Of a stretch of DNA of 64,000 nt, positions 1 to 8,965 are shown in pieces. Source of the stretch: Cupriavidus sp. BIS7 (lineage in GTDB: Bacteria > Pseudomonadota > Gammaproteobacteria > Burkholderiales > Burkholderiaceae); contig NZ_ALOU01000020.1 of NCBI RefSeq assembly GCF_000292345.1, positions 62,001-126,000 of the forward strand, given 5' to 3'. How positions within the stretch are numbered: position 1 is the stretch's first letter; each line of letters opens with the position of its first letter. Below the pieces are notes generated by a model. It did not search any database and had not been told where the DNA came from. It saw nothing but the letters and a program-made list of their open reading frames with translations. The position numbers and the translations under genes are program-made.

Positions 1-508
<508 letters not shown>

Positions 509-647
509 CATGAGACCCCGACCGCCGACGCCTCAGAATTTGTGACAACGGCGTGTCAGCCCGGCACCCGGGCACCCCAGGATTGGCGCCGGATGCGCCC
601 AAGCCTGGCTTGCGGCGCATGCGCCGCACCGCCGCCCTCCTCGGGAC

Positions 648-1469
648 CTAAATGCCCGCCTTGCGCATGTCGTCGATCAACTCGCTTATCACTCCGGCCG
701 TCTCCAGCGGCCGCTCCATCGGATACAGGTGACCGCCCTCGATATAGCGCAGATGTTCGCCCACCAGCTTGCGCGTGGGGCCGATCCCCGCCTGCCTCAC
801 CTCGCGCGAGCGCGTGCCGGCGACAAAGCCGACCGGCACCGGCGCGCCACGCGCCACCTTGCGGCCAAGGCTGGTCGGCAGAGTCCGGTAGATCCAGTAT
901 TCGACCTCGCGGTCGAAGCGCAGCTTCCGTTCGTTGGCCAGGCCAGTGGGTTCGGTGCCGTGCTCGGCGTAATCGCGCAGCACTTCGGGGTCCCATGCCC
1001 TGAAATTGCGTTTGGCGTGGAAATGGGTCCAGACGGATTCGGTGTCAGGCCAGTGGGTGCGCCGGTTCTTGGTCACGGCGGCCGGGCCCGGCTTTTCGTC
1101 GAGTCCCAGCATCTGGGATGCGCGCACGAGCGAGGCTTTCCAGCCTGCGATGATCGGCGAATCGAGCATCACCACGCCGCGCACGCGCTGCGGCCGGCGC
1201 AGCGCCGCCATCAGCGACAGGAATCCGCCCAGCGAATGCCCGACCAGCCAGACCTTGCGTGAGTCGGCACCGCCCTGCTCCGCACGGTCCAACTCTTCGA
1301 GCAGTTCGTCCACCAGGTGCGGCCATTCGCGCGTCACCGGGAACTTCGGGTCGTGGCCATAGCGCTCGACGGCGCGGATCTCGAAGGTGTCCTCAAGGGC
1401 GCCGAACAGCTTGCGGTAGGTTGGCACCGGAAAACCGTTGGCGTGGGAAAACAGCAGGATGTCGCGCAT
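648..1469 (-). CDS. Alpha/beta hydrolase, last gene of the Anbu-type operon
   Basis: A 273-residue alpha/beta hydrolase-fold protein; substrate unknown. The nucleophile elbow GHSLGG puts the catalytic Ser at about residue 79, an N-terminal SHANGFP segment supplies the oxyanion-hole region, and a GGHLYPMERP segment near residue 247 supplies the likely catalytic His. I chose the ATG at 1469 (MRDILLFSHANGFP) over a longer frame that would run into the upstream protease gene. That leaves a 37-base gap to the Anbu gene, so it is probably the last cistron of the same transcript. It has no signal peptide, so it is likely cytoplasmic. Whether it belongs functionally to the peptide-processing operon or is a passenger cannot be told from sequence. 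Confidence 0.85.
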   Translation of the reverse strand: MRDILLFSHANGFPVPTYRKLFGALEDTFEIRAVERYGHDPKFPVTREWPHLVDELLEELDRAEQGGADSRKVWLVGHSLGGFLSLMAALRRPQRVRGVVMLDSPIIAGWKASLVRASQMLGLDEKPGPAAVTKNRRTHWPDTESVWTHFHAKRNFRAWDPEVLRDYAEHGTEPTGLANERKLRFDREVEYWIYRTLPTSLGRKVARGAPVPVGFVAGTRSREVRQAGIGPTRKLVGEHLRYIEGGHLYPMERPLETAGVISELIDDMRKAGI

Positions 1470-1506
1470 GGCGGCAGGCAGCAATGAAAGAGGTCGAAGG
1501 GGGGAT

Positions 1507-2313
1507 TCAGCTACGATCGCGGCGGGCACGCACCGGCTGGCCCCAGCGGTCGGCTTCATCGCGCGCCAGCGGGAATTCGGCTGGCGTGTTGGCATCCCAT
1601 TCGGGATTGGCGATCTCACCGAACACCTGGCGCAGACGCTGCCCCCAGGTATCGCGGATCATGCGGAAATACGCGTTCTTCTCGTCGATATTGACGAAGC
1701 GCGTCACACGCAGCGAGTCGGCCTCGTAGACCAGCAGGTCGAGCGGCAGGCCCACGGAAATGTTCGACTTCAATGTCGAATCCATCGAGACCAGCGCACA
1801 CTTGGCCGCCTCGCCCAACGGCAGCGACGGGGTGATCACGCGGTCGACGATCGGCTTGCCATACTTGGCCTCGCCAATCTGGAAATAGCAGTTCTCGGGA
1901 GTGGCCTCGACGAAATTGCCGGCCGCGTAGACGTTGAACAGTCGCGTGCGTTCGCCGCGGATCTGGCCGCCGAAGATCAGGTTGACGCTGAATTCGATGC
2001 CTGCCTCGCGCATTGCGTGGGCGTCGCGCTTGTGTACGGTGCGCACGGCCTCGCCAACGATCGTGGCGGCCTCGAACATGTCGCGTGCGGTCCACAGCGA
2101 GCGCTTCTCGTCGCGCGCCTCGGCCAGACATTGGCGCACCGATTGACTGATGGCCAGATTGCCAGCCGTCAGCAACACCATGACGCGGTCGCCCGGCTCC
2201 TCGAACACGGTCATCTTGCGCGCCGTGGAAATGGCATCCACGCCGGCATTGGTACGGGAATCGGACAGGAATACCAGGCCGGCATCCAGCCGCATGGCTA
2301 CGCAGTACGTCAT
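1507..2313 (-). CDS. Anbu, ancestral beta-subunit proteasome-like peptidase
   Basis: A 268-residue Ntn-hydrolase of the 20S proteasome beta superfamily, matching the bacterial Anbu lineage. The sequence begins MTYCVAMRLDAGLVFLSDSR: after Met removal Thr2 is the expected N-terminal nucleophile, with Asp18 and Lys33 (in ARKM) as the other proteasome-type active-site residues. Family members are about 240-270 residues and form open helical or ring-like oligomers. It lies in the order ATP-grasp, alpha-E, transglutaminase, Anbu, a gene set known to travel together in proteobacteria and proposed to make and trim an unidentified peptide-like product. It is cytoplasmic. The physiological substrate is not known for the family, so function beyond threonine-type peptidase chemistry is inference. 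Confidence 0.9.
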   Translation of the reverse strand: MTYCVAMRLDAGLVFLSDSRTNAGVDAISTARKMTVFEEPGDRVMVLLTAGNLAISQSVRQCLAEARDEKRSLWTARDMFEAATIVGEAVRTVHKRDAHAMREAGIEFSVNLIFGGQIRGERTRLFNVYAAGNFVEATPENCYFQIGEAKYGKPIVDRVITPSLPLGEAAKCALVSMDSTLKSNISVGLPLDLLVYEADSLRVTRFVNIDEKNAYFRMIRDTWGQRLRQVFGEIANPEWDANTPAEFPLARDEADRWGQPVRARRDRS

Positions 2314-2439
2314 GAGATCGGGGAATTGGGGCGCGACGGCAAGGCCCCATTCTAGCGTGCCGGCCAGCGCCTGCGTGCCTCGAAAAACCGAAGGTTTCCT
2401 CCCCTCTCCGGCGCTGCGGAAGAAGTGAGTCGAAAACGC

Positions 2440-3267
2440 TCAGGAGACGGGCGTGATGGCGATATCGACTTCCATGGTCTCGCCCGCCCCGCCTTCGAGA
2501 ATGCCCCGGATTGGTGCGGCCGATGCGTAGTCGCGCCCCACTGCAAGGCGCACATGCCGGCCGTCCGTGATGCAACGGTGCGTGACGTCGATGCTGCACC
2601 AGAGTCCGCGCCCGGCATCCAGGCAGACGTCGGTCCAGGCATGGCTGGCCAGCGACGTGGCGGCCGCGTCGTAGAAGTAGCCACTGACATAGCGGGCCGG
2701 AATACCGAACGCGCGGCATGCCGCCACCATTACCTGCGCCTGGTCCTGGCACACGCCACTGCCCAGCCGGAACGCATCGGCGGCCGACGTGCCGACATTG
2801 GTCGTGTTGGCCTTGTACCGGACGCGGTCGGCAATGCCGCCGGCCAGTGCCAGCAAAGCCGGTACGGCATGGCCTGCCGTCAGGTACGGCGCCGCGAACA
2901 TCTGCATGTCCGCAGGCGCATGGGTCAACGGCGTGCCCGTCGTGAAGTAGAGCGGAGACACGCGCGATTCGCCCGAGTCGGGCAGATCATGGAAGCCATG
3001 ATGGCCGCCATCGCCCTGTGCGAGCCTGACCTCGACCTCGCCTGTGGCGGCGATCGAAATCGTGTGGGCCGGCCCGGCCATGGTGAAGTTGTGGACGATG
3101 TTGCCGAAGCCGTCACGCGCTTCGGAGAGGTTGCCGGGCGCGGAAAGCTCCCAGGCCTGCACGGATTGCAGCGGGCCGCTACGCGGCGCCAGGCGCAGTT
3201 CATGCACGCTGCGGCGCACCGGCTCGCTGTAACGGTAGACGGTCTTGTGGTGGATCTTGTATTTCAC
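2440..3267 (-). CDS. Transglutaminase-like cysteine peptidase of the Anbu operon
   Basis: A 275-residue protein with the bacterial transglutaminase N-terminal beta domain (about residues 1-85) followed by a papain-like transglutaminase core. The triad is visible as Cys173 in GSGVCQDQAQ, His209 in ASHAWTDV and Asp227 in SIDVTHR. I start it at the GTG at 3267, giving VKYKIHHKTVYRYSEPV, the family's characteristic opening; longer frames add an unrelated Arg-rich stretch. It sits 82 bases downstream of the alpha-E gene and 126 bases upstream of Anbu on the same strand. Members of this family probably act as amidases or peptidases rather than protein cross-linkers; here it likely hydrolyses or transfers an amide bond in the ATP-grasp product. 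Confidence 0.88.
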   Translation of the reverse strand: MKYKIHHKTVYRYSEPVRRSVHELRLAPRSGPLQSVQAWELSAPGNLSEARDGFGNIVHNFTMAGPAHTISIAATGEVEVRLAQGDGGHHGFHDLPDSGESRVSPLYFTTGTPLTHAPADMQMFAAPYLTAGHAVPALLALAGGIADRVRYKANTTNVGTSAADAFRLGSGVCQDQAQVMVAACRAFGIPARYVSGYFYDAAATSLASHAWTDVCLDAGRGLWCSIDVTHRCITDGRHVRLAVGRDYASAAPIRGILEGGAGETMEVDIAITPVS

Positions 3268-3349
3268 GGGTGGATCTCGCGCCACAGCACGCCCCTGCCG
3301 AGGATGCGGCAACACCCGGCGCGTGATGCGCCGGGCACTCTTGCAACAA

Positions 3350-4303
3350 TCAGGCGGCAAGCAGCGGTACCAGGAAGTCCCGGCTGATGCCGTTGCCCAG
3401 ATCGCCGATGCGCTCCAGGAAGCTCGTCAGGTAGGCATGCAGTCCGACGGCAAAAATGTCGTCGATGCGCGCGTATTTCAGGTCGGCATGGAGTTTACCA
3501 GCCTGGCGCTCGGTCTCCGCCGACTGCTGGTTGGATACCAGCGCCAGAATGGCCACCACTTCGTCCATGCTGGAAACCAGCGAGCGCGGCATGTCCGGCC
3601 GCAGGACCAGCAGTTCCGCCACGCGCTGCGGCGTGATCACGGCACGGTAGATCTTGCGGTAGACCTCGAAGCCTGACACCGAACGCAGCACGGCCGCCCA
3701 GTGGTAGAAATCGTTCTGCTCGCGGTTCGGATCGCTGTCGTCGCGGCCGGACGCCTGGAACTTGACGTCGAGAATCCGCGCCGTGTTGTCCGCACGCTCC
3801 AGGAACGTGCCGAGCCGCATGAAGTGGAACGCGTCATCCTTGAGCATGGTGCCGAATTGCACGCCGCGCGCCAGGTGCGAGCGGAACTTGACCCATTCGA
3901 AGAAGCGTGACGGGTCGTCGCGCAATTCGCCATCGGCGATCATGCGCTGGACGTCCAGCCAGGTGGTATTGATGGTCTCCCAGACTTCGGTGGTCAGCGA
4001 CCCACGCACTGCGCGCGCGTTCTCGCGGGCCGCGCGCAGGCAGCTCATGATCGACGACGGATTGGTCATGTCGCGCACCATGAAGTCGATCACATCGTCA
4101 CGGTGCAGCAGCCCGTACTTGTGATCGTAGGCCTGCGTCAGTTCGGAAATATCGAGCATCGCCCACCAGCCCTGCTCGGCCACTTCTGCCGACTGCGGCA
4201 GCAGCGAGGTCTGGTAGTTGACGTCGAGCATGCGCGCGGTGTTCTCCGCGCGCTCCGTGTAGCGGGCCATCCAGAACAGGTGGTCGGCGGTACGGCTCAG
4301 CAT
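3350..4303 (-). CDS. Alpha-E domain protein (DUF403)
   Basis: A 317-residue all-helical protein starting MLSRTADHLFWMARYTERAE, the conserved opening of the alpha-E (DUF403) family, with the second signature FLERADNTARILDVKF near the middle. Family members are 300-320 residues and are almost always encoded beside a circularly permuted ATP-grasp protein, as here (36-base gap from its stop). No catalytic residues are established for the family; the repeated ER-NTAR motifs suggest an internally duplicated helical bundle. The likely role is a partner or acceptor-binding subunit of the ATP-grasp ligase in peptide-bond formation, which is inference from gene order. Confidence 0.9.
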   Translation of the reverse strand: MLSRTADHLFWMARYTERAENTARMLDVNYQTSLLPQSAEVAEQGWWAMLDISELTQAYDHKYGLLHRDDVIDFMVRDMTNPSSIMSCLRAARENARAVRGSLTTEVWETINTTWLDVQRMIADGELRDDPSRFFEWVKFRSHLARGVQFGTMLKDDAFHFMRLGTFLERADNTARILDVKFQASGRDDSDPNREQNDFYHWAAVLRSVSGFEVYRKIYRAVITPQRVAELLVLRPDMPRSLVSSMDEVVAILALVSNQQSAETERQAGKLHADLKYARIDDIFAVGLHAYLTSFLERIGDLGNGISRDFLVPLLAA

Positions 4304-4339
4304 GATGGGGGCTCCCGGCTTGTAGAGGCGTTCTCGGAT

Positions 4340-5815
4340 TCAGCGTTCCAGCACCCAGGTGTCCTTGGTGCCGCCGCCCTGTGACGAATTGACCACCAGC
4401 GACCCCTCGCGCAGCGCCACGCGCGTCAGCCCGCCAGGCACCATGCGCACTTCCTTGCCTGAAAGCACGAACGGCCGCAGGTCGATATGGCGCGGCGCGA
4501 TGCCGGCATCGACATAGGTCGGGCACGTAGACAGCGACAGCGTCGGCTGGGCGATGTACTGCTCGGGGCGCGACTTGACCACCTCCCGGAACCGGTCGAT
4601 CTCCGCACGCGTGGCCGCCGGCCCCACGAGCATGCCGTAGCCGCCCGCGCCGTGGGTTTCCTTGACCACCAGGTCTTCCATGTGATCGAGAACGTACTGC
4701 AGGTCATCGGGGCGCCGGCACATGTAGGTCGGCACGTTCGAGAGGATCGCTTCCTCGCCAAGGTAGAACCGGATCATGTCCGGGACGTACGGGTAGATCG
4801 ACTTGTCATCGGCCACGCCAGTGCCGATCGCGTTGCAGATGGTCACGTTGCCGGCGCGATAGACCGAGAGCAGCCCGGCCGCGCCGAGCGTCGAATCGTG
4901 ACGGAACACGAGCGGGTCGAGGAAATCGTCATCCACGCGGCGGTAGATCACGTCGATACGCTGCGGCCCCTGCGTGGTGCGCATGTAGAGGTGATCGTCC
5001 TCGACGAACAGGTCGCTGCCCTCCACCAGTTCCACGCCCATCTGCTGGGCCAGGAACGCATGCTCGAAGTAGGCGGAGTTGTACATGCCGGGCGTGAGCA
5101 CCACCACGGTGGGTTCGGCAATGGTTTGCGGCGACACGCTGCGCAGCATGTCCAGCAGCAGGTCTGGATAGTGCGCCACCGGCGCCACGCGGTTGCGCGC
5201 GAACAGGTCTGGGAACAACCGCATCATCATCTTGCGGTTCTCCAGCATGTAGGACACCCCGGACGGCACGCGCAGGTTGTCCTCCAGGACATAGAACTCG
5301 CCTTCGCCGGCGCGCACCACGTCGATGCCGGCCACGTGCGCGTAGATGTCGCGCGGCACGTCTATGCCCAGCATCTCTGGCCGGTACTGTGCGTTGTTGT
5401 AGATCTGGTCTGGCGGGATCACGCCGGCGCGGATGATGTCCTGCCCGTGGTAGATGTCGTGGATAAAGCGGTTCAGCGCCGCTACCCGCTGCCGCAGGCC
5501 CCGCTCGAGCGTGGCCCACTCGCTGGCCGGAAAGATGCGCGGGATCACGTCGAACGGAATGGTCCGCTCGGTGCCGCTGTTGGACTCATCCTTGTCGCCA
5601 TAAACGGCAAAGGTAATGCCCACGCGCCGGAAGATCAGGTCCGCTTCCGCCCGCTTGTTGTCCATCGTCGCCACGGACTGCCGGCCCAGCCAGTCCGCAA
5701 AGCCCCGGTAATGGGGCCTGACCGCCCCCGACGGCAACGCCCGCCCGGCCTCGATGGCCGTTGTGGTGCCGTCCTCTCGCCCTTCCAGCATCTCGTCGAA
5801 AAACCGCGCCGCCAT
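4340..5815 (-). CDS. Circularly permuted type 2 ATP-grasp protein (DUF404/DUF407)
   Basis: A 491-residue protein and the first gene of the operon. Recognisable family segments are IPFDVIPRIFPASEWATLER, FIHDIYHGQDIIRAGVIP, VLTPGMYNSAYFEHAFLAQ and the ATP-binding stretch LVVKETHGAGGYGMLVGP, followed by RPFVLSGKEVRMVPGGLTRVA near the C-terminus. ATP-grasp enzymes ligate a carboxylate to an amine via an acyl phosphate; this permuted branch is proposed to make peptide-like products. The ATG at 5815 has AAGGAG eight bases upstream on the minus strand, a strong ribosome site. The 235-base region upstream contains no gene and presumably holds the operon promoter. Cytoplasmic; the substrate is unknown. 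Confidence 0.92.
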   Translation of the reverse strand: MAARFFDEMLEGREDGTTTAIEAGRALPSGAVRPHYRGFADWLGRQSVATMDNKRAEADLIFRRVGITFAVYGDKDESNSGTERTIPFDVIPRIFPASEWATLERGLRQRVAALNRFIHDIYHGQDIIRAGVIPPDQIYNNAQYRPEMLGIDVPRDIYAHVAGIDVVRAGEGEFYVLEDNLRVPSGVSYMLENRKMMMRLFPDLFARNRVAPVAHYPDLLLDMLRSVSPQTIAEPTVVVLTPGMYNSAYFEHAFLAQQMGVELVEGSDLFVEDDHLYMRTTQGPQRIDVIYRRVDDDFLDPLVFRHDSTLGAAGLLSVYRAGNVTICNAIGTGVADDKSIYPYVPDMIRFYLGEEAILSNVPTYMCRRPDDLQYVLDHMEDLVVKETHGAGGYGMLVGPAATRAEIDRFREVVKSRPEQYIAQPTLSLSTCPTYVDAGIAPRHIDLRPFVLSGKEVRMVPGGLTRVALREGSLVVNSSQGGGTKDTWVLER

Positions 5816-6050
5816 GATGGCCGCTCCTTCGTGAAGATGGGCGCCTGCCGCGGACGTCTTCCGGTTGTTCCCCGGTTACTGCCTGACTAGTCGCCGGCCG
5901 CCCGTTTATCGATGCCTCGTCGAGTCGACTCTTTCAGCATATCCGTACCGGCCAAACCCGCAAGGGGTTGCATGCACGTGACACGCTCCGGTACGCGAGA
6001 ACGGTGTAGCAAGATACTTGCCAGCGAGGGAACTGACATGTCAGTGGGTG

Positions 6051-6569
6051 TCAGTGGGCCGTCTTGCCCACGCAGGGCGCCGACGCGGGCGGGCATTTTT
6101 GCAGGATGTCGTCGACCAGCGCTTCGGGCGTCCTGCGGATATCGAGCACCAGTGCGTCGCACGGCTCCTCGAGCGTCTCGAACTGGCTCTGGAGCAGCGC
6201 GGGGTTGAAGAAGTGGTCCGTGCGGGCGGAAAGGCGGCCGCCGATCGTCGTGGCATCCCCCTTCATGAAGACGAACGTCACGCCACCATCGGGCGGCAAC
6301 AGGCGGTCGCGATAGGCCTGGCGCAGGGCCGAGCAGGTGAACACGTGGGTGCGGCCCTCCGCGCGGGCGGCGTCGATCGCCGCGCGCATCGCATCGAGCC
6401 AGGGCCAGCGGTCCTCGTCGGTCAGCGGAATGCCGGAGTGCATCTTGGCCTTGTTGGCTTCGCTGTGGAAGCTGTCGGCGTCATGGAAGCCGCACCGCAG
6501 GCGGTCCGCCAGCATCTGGCCGACGGTGCTCTTGCCGCTGCCGGAAACGCCCATCAGGATATAGATCAT
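6051..6569 (-). CDS. gntK: Gluconokinase
   Basis: GntK phosphorylates D-gluconate to 6-phosphogluconate, feeding the Entner-Doudoroff pathway. The 172-residue protein opens MIYILMGVSGSGKSTVGQ, a P-loop at residues 8-15, followed by the gluconokinase signatures DADSFHSEANKAKM, PLTDEDRWPWL and CSALRQAYRD. The start at 6569 is preceded by GGAG six bases upstream, which favours it over an in-frame ATG at 6587. It lies downstream of edd on the same strand, so 6-phosphogluconate formation and dehydration are encoded together. The 267-base gap to edd contains a large dispersed hairpin repeat. Confidence 0.95.
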   Translation of the reverse strand: MIYILMGVSGSGKSTVGQMLADRLRCGFHDADSFHSEANKAKMHSGIPLTDEDRWPWLDAMRAAIDAARAEGRTHVFTCSALRQAYRDRLLPPDGGVTFVFMKGDATTIGGRLSARTDHFFNPALLQSQFETLEEPCDALVLDIRRTPEALVDDILQKCPPASAPCVGKTAH

Positions 6570-6632
6570 GTCTGCTCCATCGATCATGTGTCGGATGGTT
6601 TGCCATCCTTGTCGGTAACCACTGCGCAGAGA

Positions 6633-6736
6633 CGCTATCAAAAAGATTCTGGCGTCGTTGCGCGGCCTTGCCGTACCACTTGTACTGTCTGCGGCCGCGC
6701 GCCTAGCCAGAACCGCTTCGCTTCATTTTGATAGCG
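6633..6736. repeat. Dispersed hairpin repeat, copy 1
   Basis: A 104-base near-palindrome between edd and gntK. The outer arms CGCTATCAAAA (6633-6643) and TTTTGATAGCG (6726-6736) pair perfectly. Inside, TTCTGGC pairs with GCCAGAA and GCGCGGCC pairs with GGCCGCGC around a loop of about 25 bases. The core of about 80 bases recurs, inverted relative to this copy, at 56436-56548 with only a few differences. In the other copy the outer arms carry different bases that still pair. No reading frame or transposase is present, so this is a non-autonomous or REP-like element. Confidence 0.85.
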
Positions 6737-6836
6737 CCTCCAAACCGCGTGGCATGGAGGTGTCCCCTCGACGCGCCTTGCTCAGGAAATGCGCAAATGT
6801 CGATTGATTGAGGCGCGAGCGCCGCCTGACGTCCGC

Positions 6837-8726
6837 TTATTGTGCGACCGCAGTCGCCGTTTGGACAGACGGCGCCAGGGCGTCGGCCTCGGACAGATCG
6901 AGCGCGCTGCCGCCTTCCTCCGCAATCCGCGCATTTCGTCGGAACAGGCCGAACAGGCCTCGCCCCATGCTGAAATGCGCAAAGTCGTCGGCTGGCGCCA
7001 CTGCCGGTGCACGCGCGGCAAAATCTGCCTGCGCGGCGGCATCGCCAACCAACTCGAGCGTACCTGCCAAGGCGTCCACGCGGATGATGTCTCCGTCACG
7101 CACGCGAGCCAGCGGGCCACCGACCAGCGCCTCCGGGCCGACGTGGATCACGGCTGGCACCTTGCCAGACGCGCCGGACATGCGGCCATCGGTCACCAGC
7201 GCCACCTTGTGGCCGGCATCCTGCAATGCACCAAGAGCCGGCGTGAGCCGATGCAGTTCCGGCATGCCGTTGGCGTTCGGCCCCTGGAAACGCACCACGG
7301 CCACGACATCGCGATGGAGTTCGCCCGCATCGAAAGCCGCTTGCAGTGCCTCCTGCGAGTCAAAAACACGCGCCGATGCCTGGACCACGCGATGCTCGTC
7401 AGCCACGGCTGACACCTTGATGACGCCGCGACCGAGATTGCCCGCCATCAGGCGCAGCCCGCCCTCGGTCGAGAACGGCGCGGACGCTGGCGCAAGCACC
7501 GCAGCGTCACCGCTCGTTGCCGGGCCATCGCGCCAGCGCAGCACGCCATCGATCATGACCGGCTCTTCGGTGTAGCGCGCAAGGCCGCGACCGGCCACGG
7601 TATGCACATCCTCATGCAGCAGCCCCGCCTCAAGTAGCTGGGCGATCACATAAGCCACGCCGCCGGCCGCGTGGAAATGGTTCACGTCGGCGGAGCCATT
7701 CGGGTACACGCGCGCCAGCAGCGGCGTGACCGCGGAAAGACGATCGAAATCGTTCCAGTCAATCAGGATGCCAGCGGCACGTGCCATTGCCACAAGATGG
7801 ATCGTGTGATTGGTCGAGCCGCCCGTGGCCAGCAGGCCCACCATCGCGTTGACGATGGCGCGTTCGTCGACGATCTTCGCCAGCGGCGTGTATTCGCGGC
7901 CACGAGCAATCAGCGCCAGCGCACGCTGGGCGGCTGAGGCGGTCAGTGCATCGCGCAGGCCGCTGTCCGGATGCACGAATGCCGCGCCGGGCATGTGCAG
8001 GCCCATGATTTCCATCAGGAACTGATTGCTGTTGGCGGTACCGTAGAACGTGCAGGTACCCGCGCCGTGATAGGCCTCACATTCGGCTTCCAGTAGTGCG
8101 TCGCGCCCGACCTGCCCCGTGGCGTAGAGCTGGCGCACGCGGGCCTTTTCCTTGTTCGACAGGCCCGTCGCCATCGGCCCGGCCGGTACGAACACGACCG
8201 GCAGATGGCCGAACTGCAGCGCACCCATCAGCAGGCCCGGCACGATCTTGTCGCAGACGCCGAGCATCAGCGCGGCATCGAACGTGTTGTGCGAGAGCGC
8301 CACGGCGGTGCTCATGGCAATCGCATCACGCGAGAACAGCGACAGTTCCATGCCCGCGTTGCCTTGCGTAATGCCGTCGCACATCGCCGGCACGCCGCCG
8401 GCCACCTGCGCCACGGCCCCCACGGCGCGCGCGGCCTCGCGGATCACGCCCGGGTAGCGCTCATACGGCTGGTGGGCCGACAGCATGTCGTTGTACGCGG
8501 TAACGATGCCGAGGTTCGGTGCGTGTTCGACGCGCAGCTTGAGCTTGTCATCGGACGGCAGCGCGGCATAGCCATGCGCAAGGTTGGCGCACGACATGCC
8601 GCGCAGCGGCCCGAGATCCTGCTGCGCGCGCTCGCACCTGGCGAGATATGCGGCGCGGCTGGCGCGGCTGCGCTCGACAATGCGTTGCGTGACAGCCGAT
8701 ACCTCGGCATGAACGGCTTGGGACAT
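6837..8726 (-). CDS. edd: Phosphogluconate dehydratase
   Basis: Edd dehydrates 6-phosphogluconate to 2-keto-3-deoxy-6-phosphogluconate, the first committed Entner-Doudoroff step. At 629 residues it falls slightly over the usual length of about 600. It is an IlvD/Edd-family protein with iron-sulfur Cys candidates in [23 protein letters not shown] and [14 protein letters not shown], and the family block [19 protein letters not shown]. Opening residues [20 protein letters not shown] fit the Edd N-terminus. The KDPG aldolase gene is not in the window. A HexR-type palindrome lies 54-68 bases upstream of the start codon, so transcription is probably repressed until KDPG accumulates. Cytoplasmic. 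Confidence 0.96.
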   Translation of the reverse strand: MSQAVHAEVSAVTQRIVERSRASRAAYLARCERAQQDLGPLRGMSCANLAHGYAALPSDDKLKLRVEHAPNLGIVTAYNDMLSAHQPYERYPGVIREAARAVGAVAQVAGGVPAMCDGITQGNAGMELSLFSRDAIAMSTAVALSHNTFDAALMLGVCDKIVPGLLMGALQFGHLPVVFVPAGPMATGLSNKEKARVRQLYATGQVGRDALLEAECEAYHGAGTCTFYGTANSNQFLMEIMGLHMPGAAFVHPDSGLRDALTASAAQRALALIARGREYTPLAKIVDERAIVNAMVGLLATGGSTNHTIHLVAMARAAGILIDWNDFDRLSAVTPLLARVYPNGSADVNHFHAAGGVAYVIAQLLEAGLLHEDVHTVAGRGLARYTEEPVMIDGVLRWRDGPATSGDAAVLAPASAPFSTEGGLRLMAGNLGRGVIKVSAVADEHRVVQASARVFDSQEALQAAFDAGELHRDVVAVVRFQGPNANGMPELHRLTPALGALQDAGHKVALVTDGRMSGASGKVPAVIHVGPEALVGGPLARVRDGDIIRVDALAGTLELVGDAAAQADFAARAPAVAPADDFAHFSMGRGLFGLFRRNARIAEEGGSALDLSEADALAPSVQTATAVAQ

Positions 8727-8779
8727 GGCGGAAATCTTCCTGGTGGGGCACCGGATGGCTCGATTGAGGCACCCATGTT

Positions 8780-8794
8780 TGTAGATTTTCTACA
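8780..8794. promoter_or_regulatory. HexR-type operator proximal to edd
   Basis: TGTAGATTTTCTACA is a perfect inverted repeat (arms TGTAGA/TCTACA around TTT) of the form TGTA-N7-TACA recognised by HexR in proteobacteria. It sits in the divergent edd-hexR intergenic region, 54 bases upstream of the edd start. Binding is inferred from motif and neighbourhood. Confidence 0.8.
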
Positions 8795-8919
8795 TTATAT
8801 CCACGACACACTGGGCGTCGATAGCTTGCGTAGCCATAAAAATGGCGCTGCACGCGCAAATCCGGGTAAATCCCGAGACGAGAGCATGCGAGACGCCCTC
8901 CGAAACAAGCCGCATTCTG

Positions 8920-8934
8920 TGTAGAATCTCTACA
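8920..8934. promoter_or_regulatory. HexR-type operator proximal to hexR
   Basis: TGTAGAATCTCTACA has the same TGTAGA/TCTACA-type arms as the site at 8780-8794, with one central mismatch class. It lies 31 bases upstream of the chosen hexR start. Two sites 140 bases apart suggest repression of edd plus autoregulation, possibly with looping. Confidence 0.78.
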
Positions 8935-8965
8935 TTCATTGGGACGCAATGATGCGCCCAGGGTC

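Noticed and set aside
5887-6162. A 91-codon minus-strand frame upstream of the ATP-grasp gene
   Set aside because: It overlaps the 3' end of gntK, has no ribosome site and no recognisable sequence; this gap is more likely the operon promoter region.
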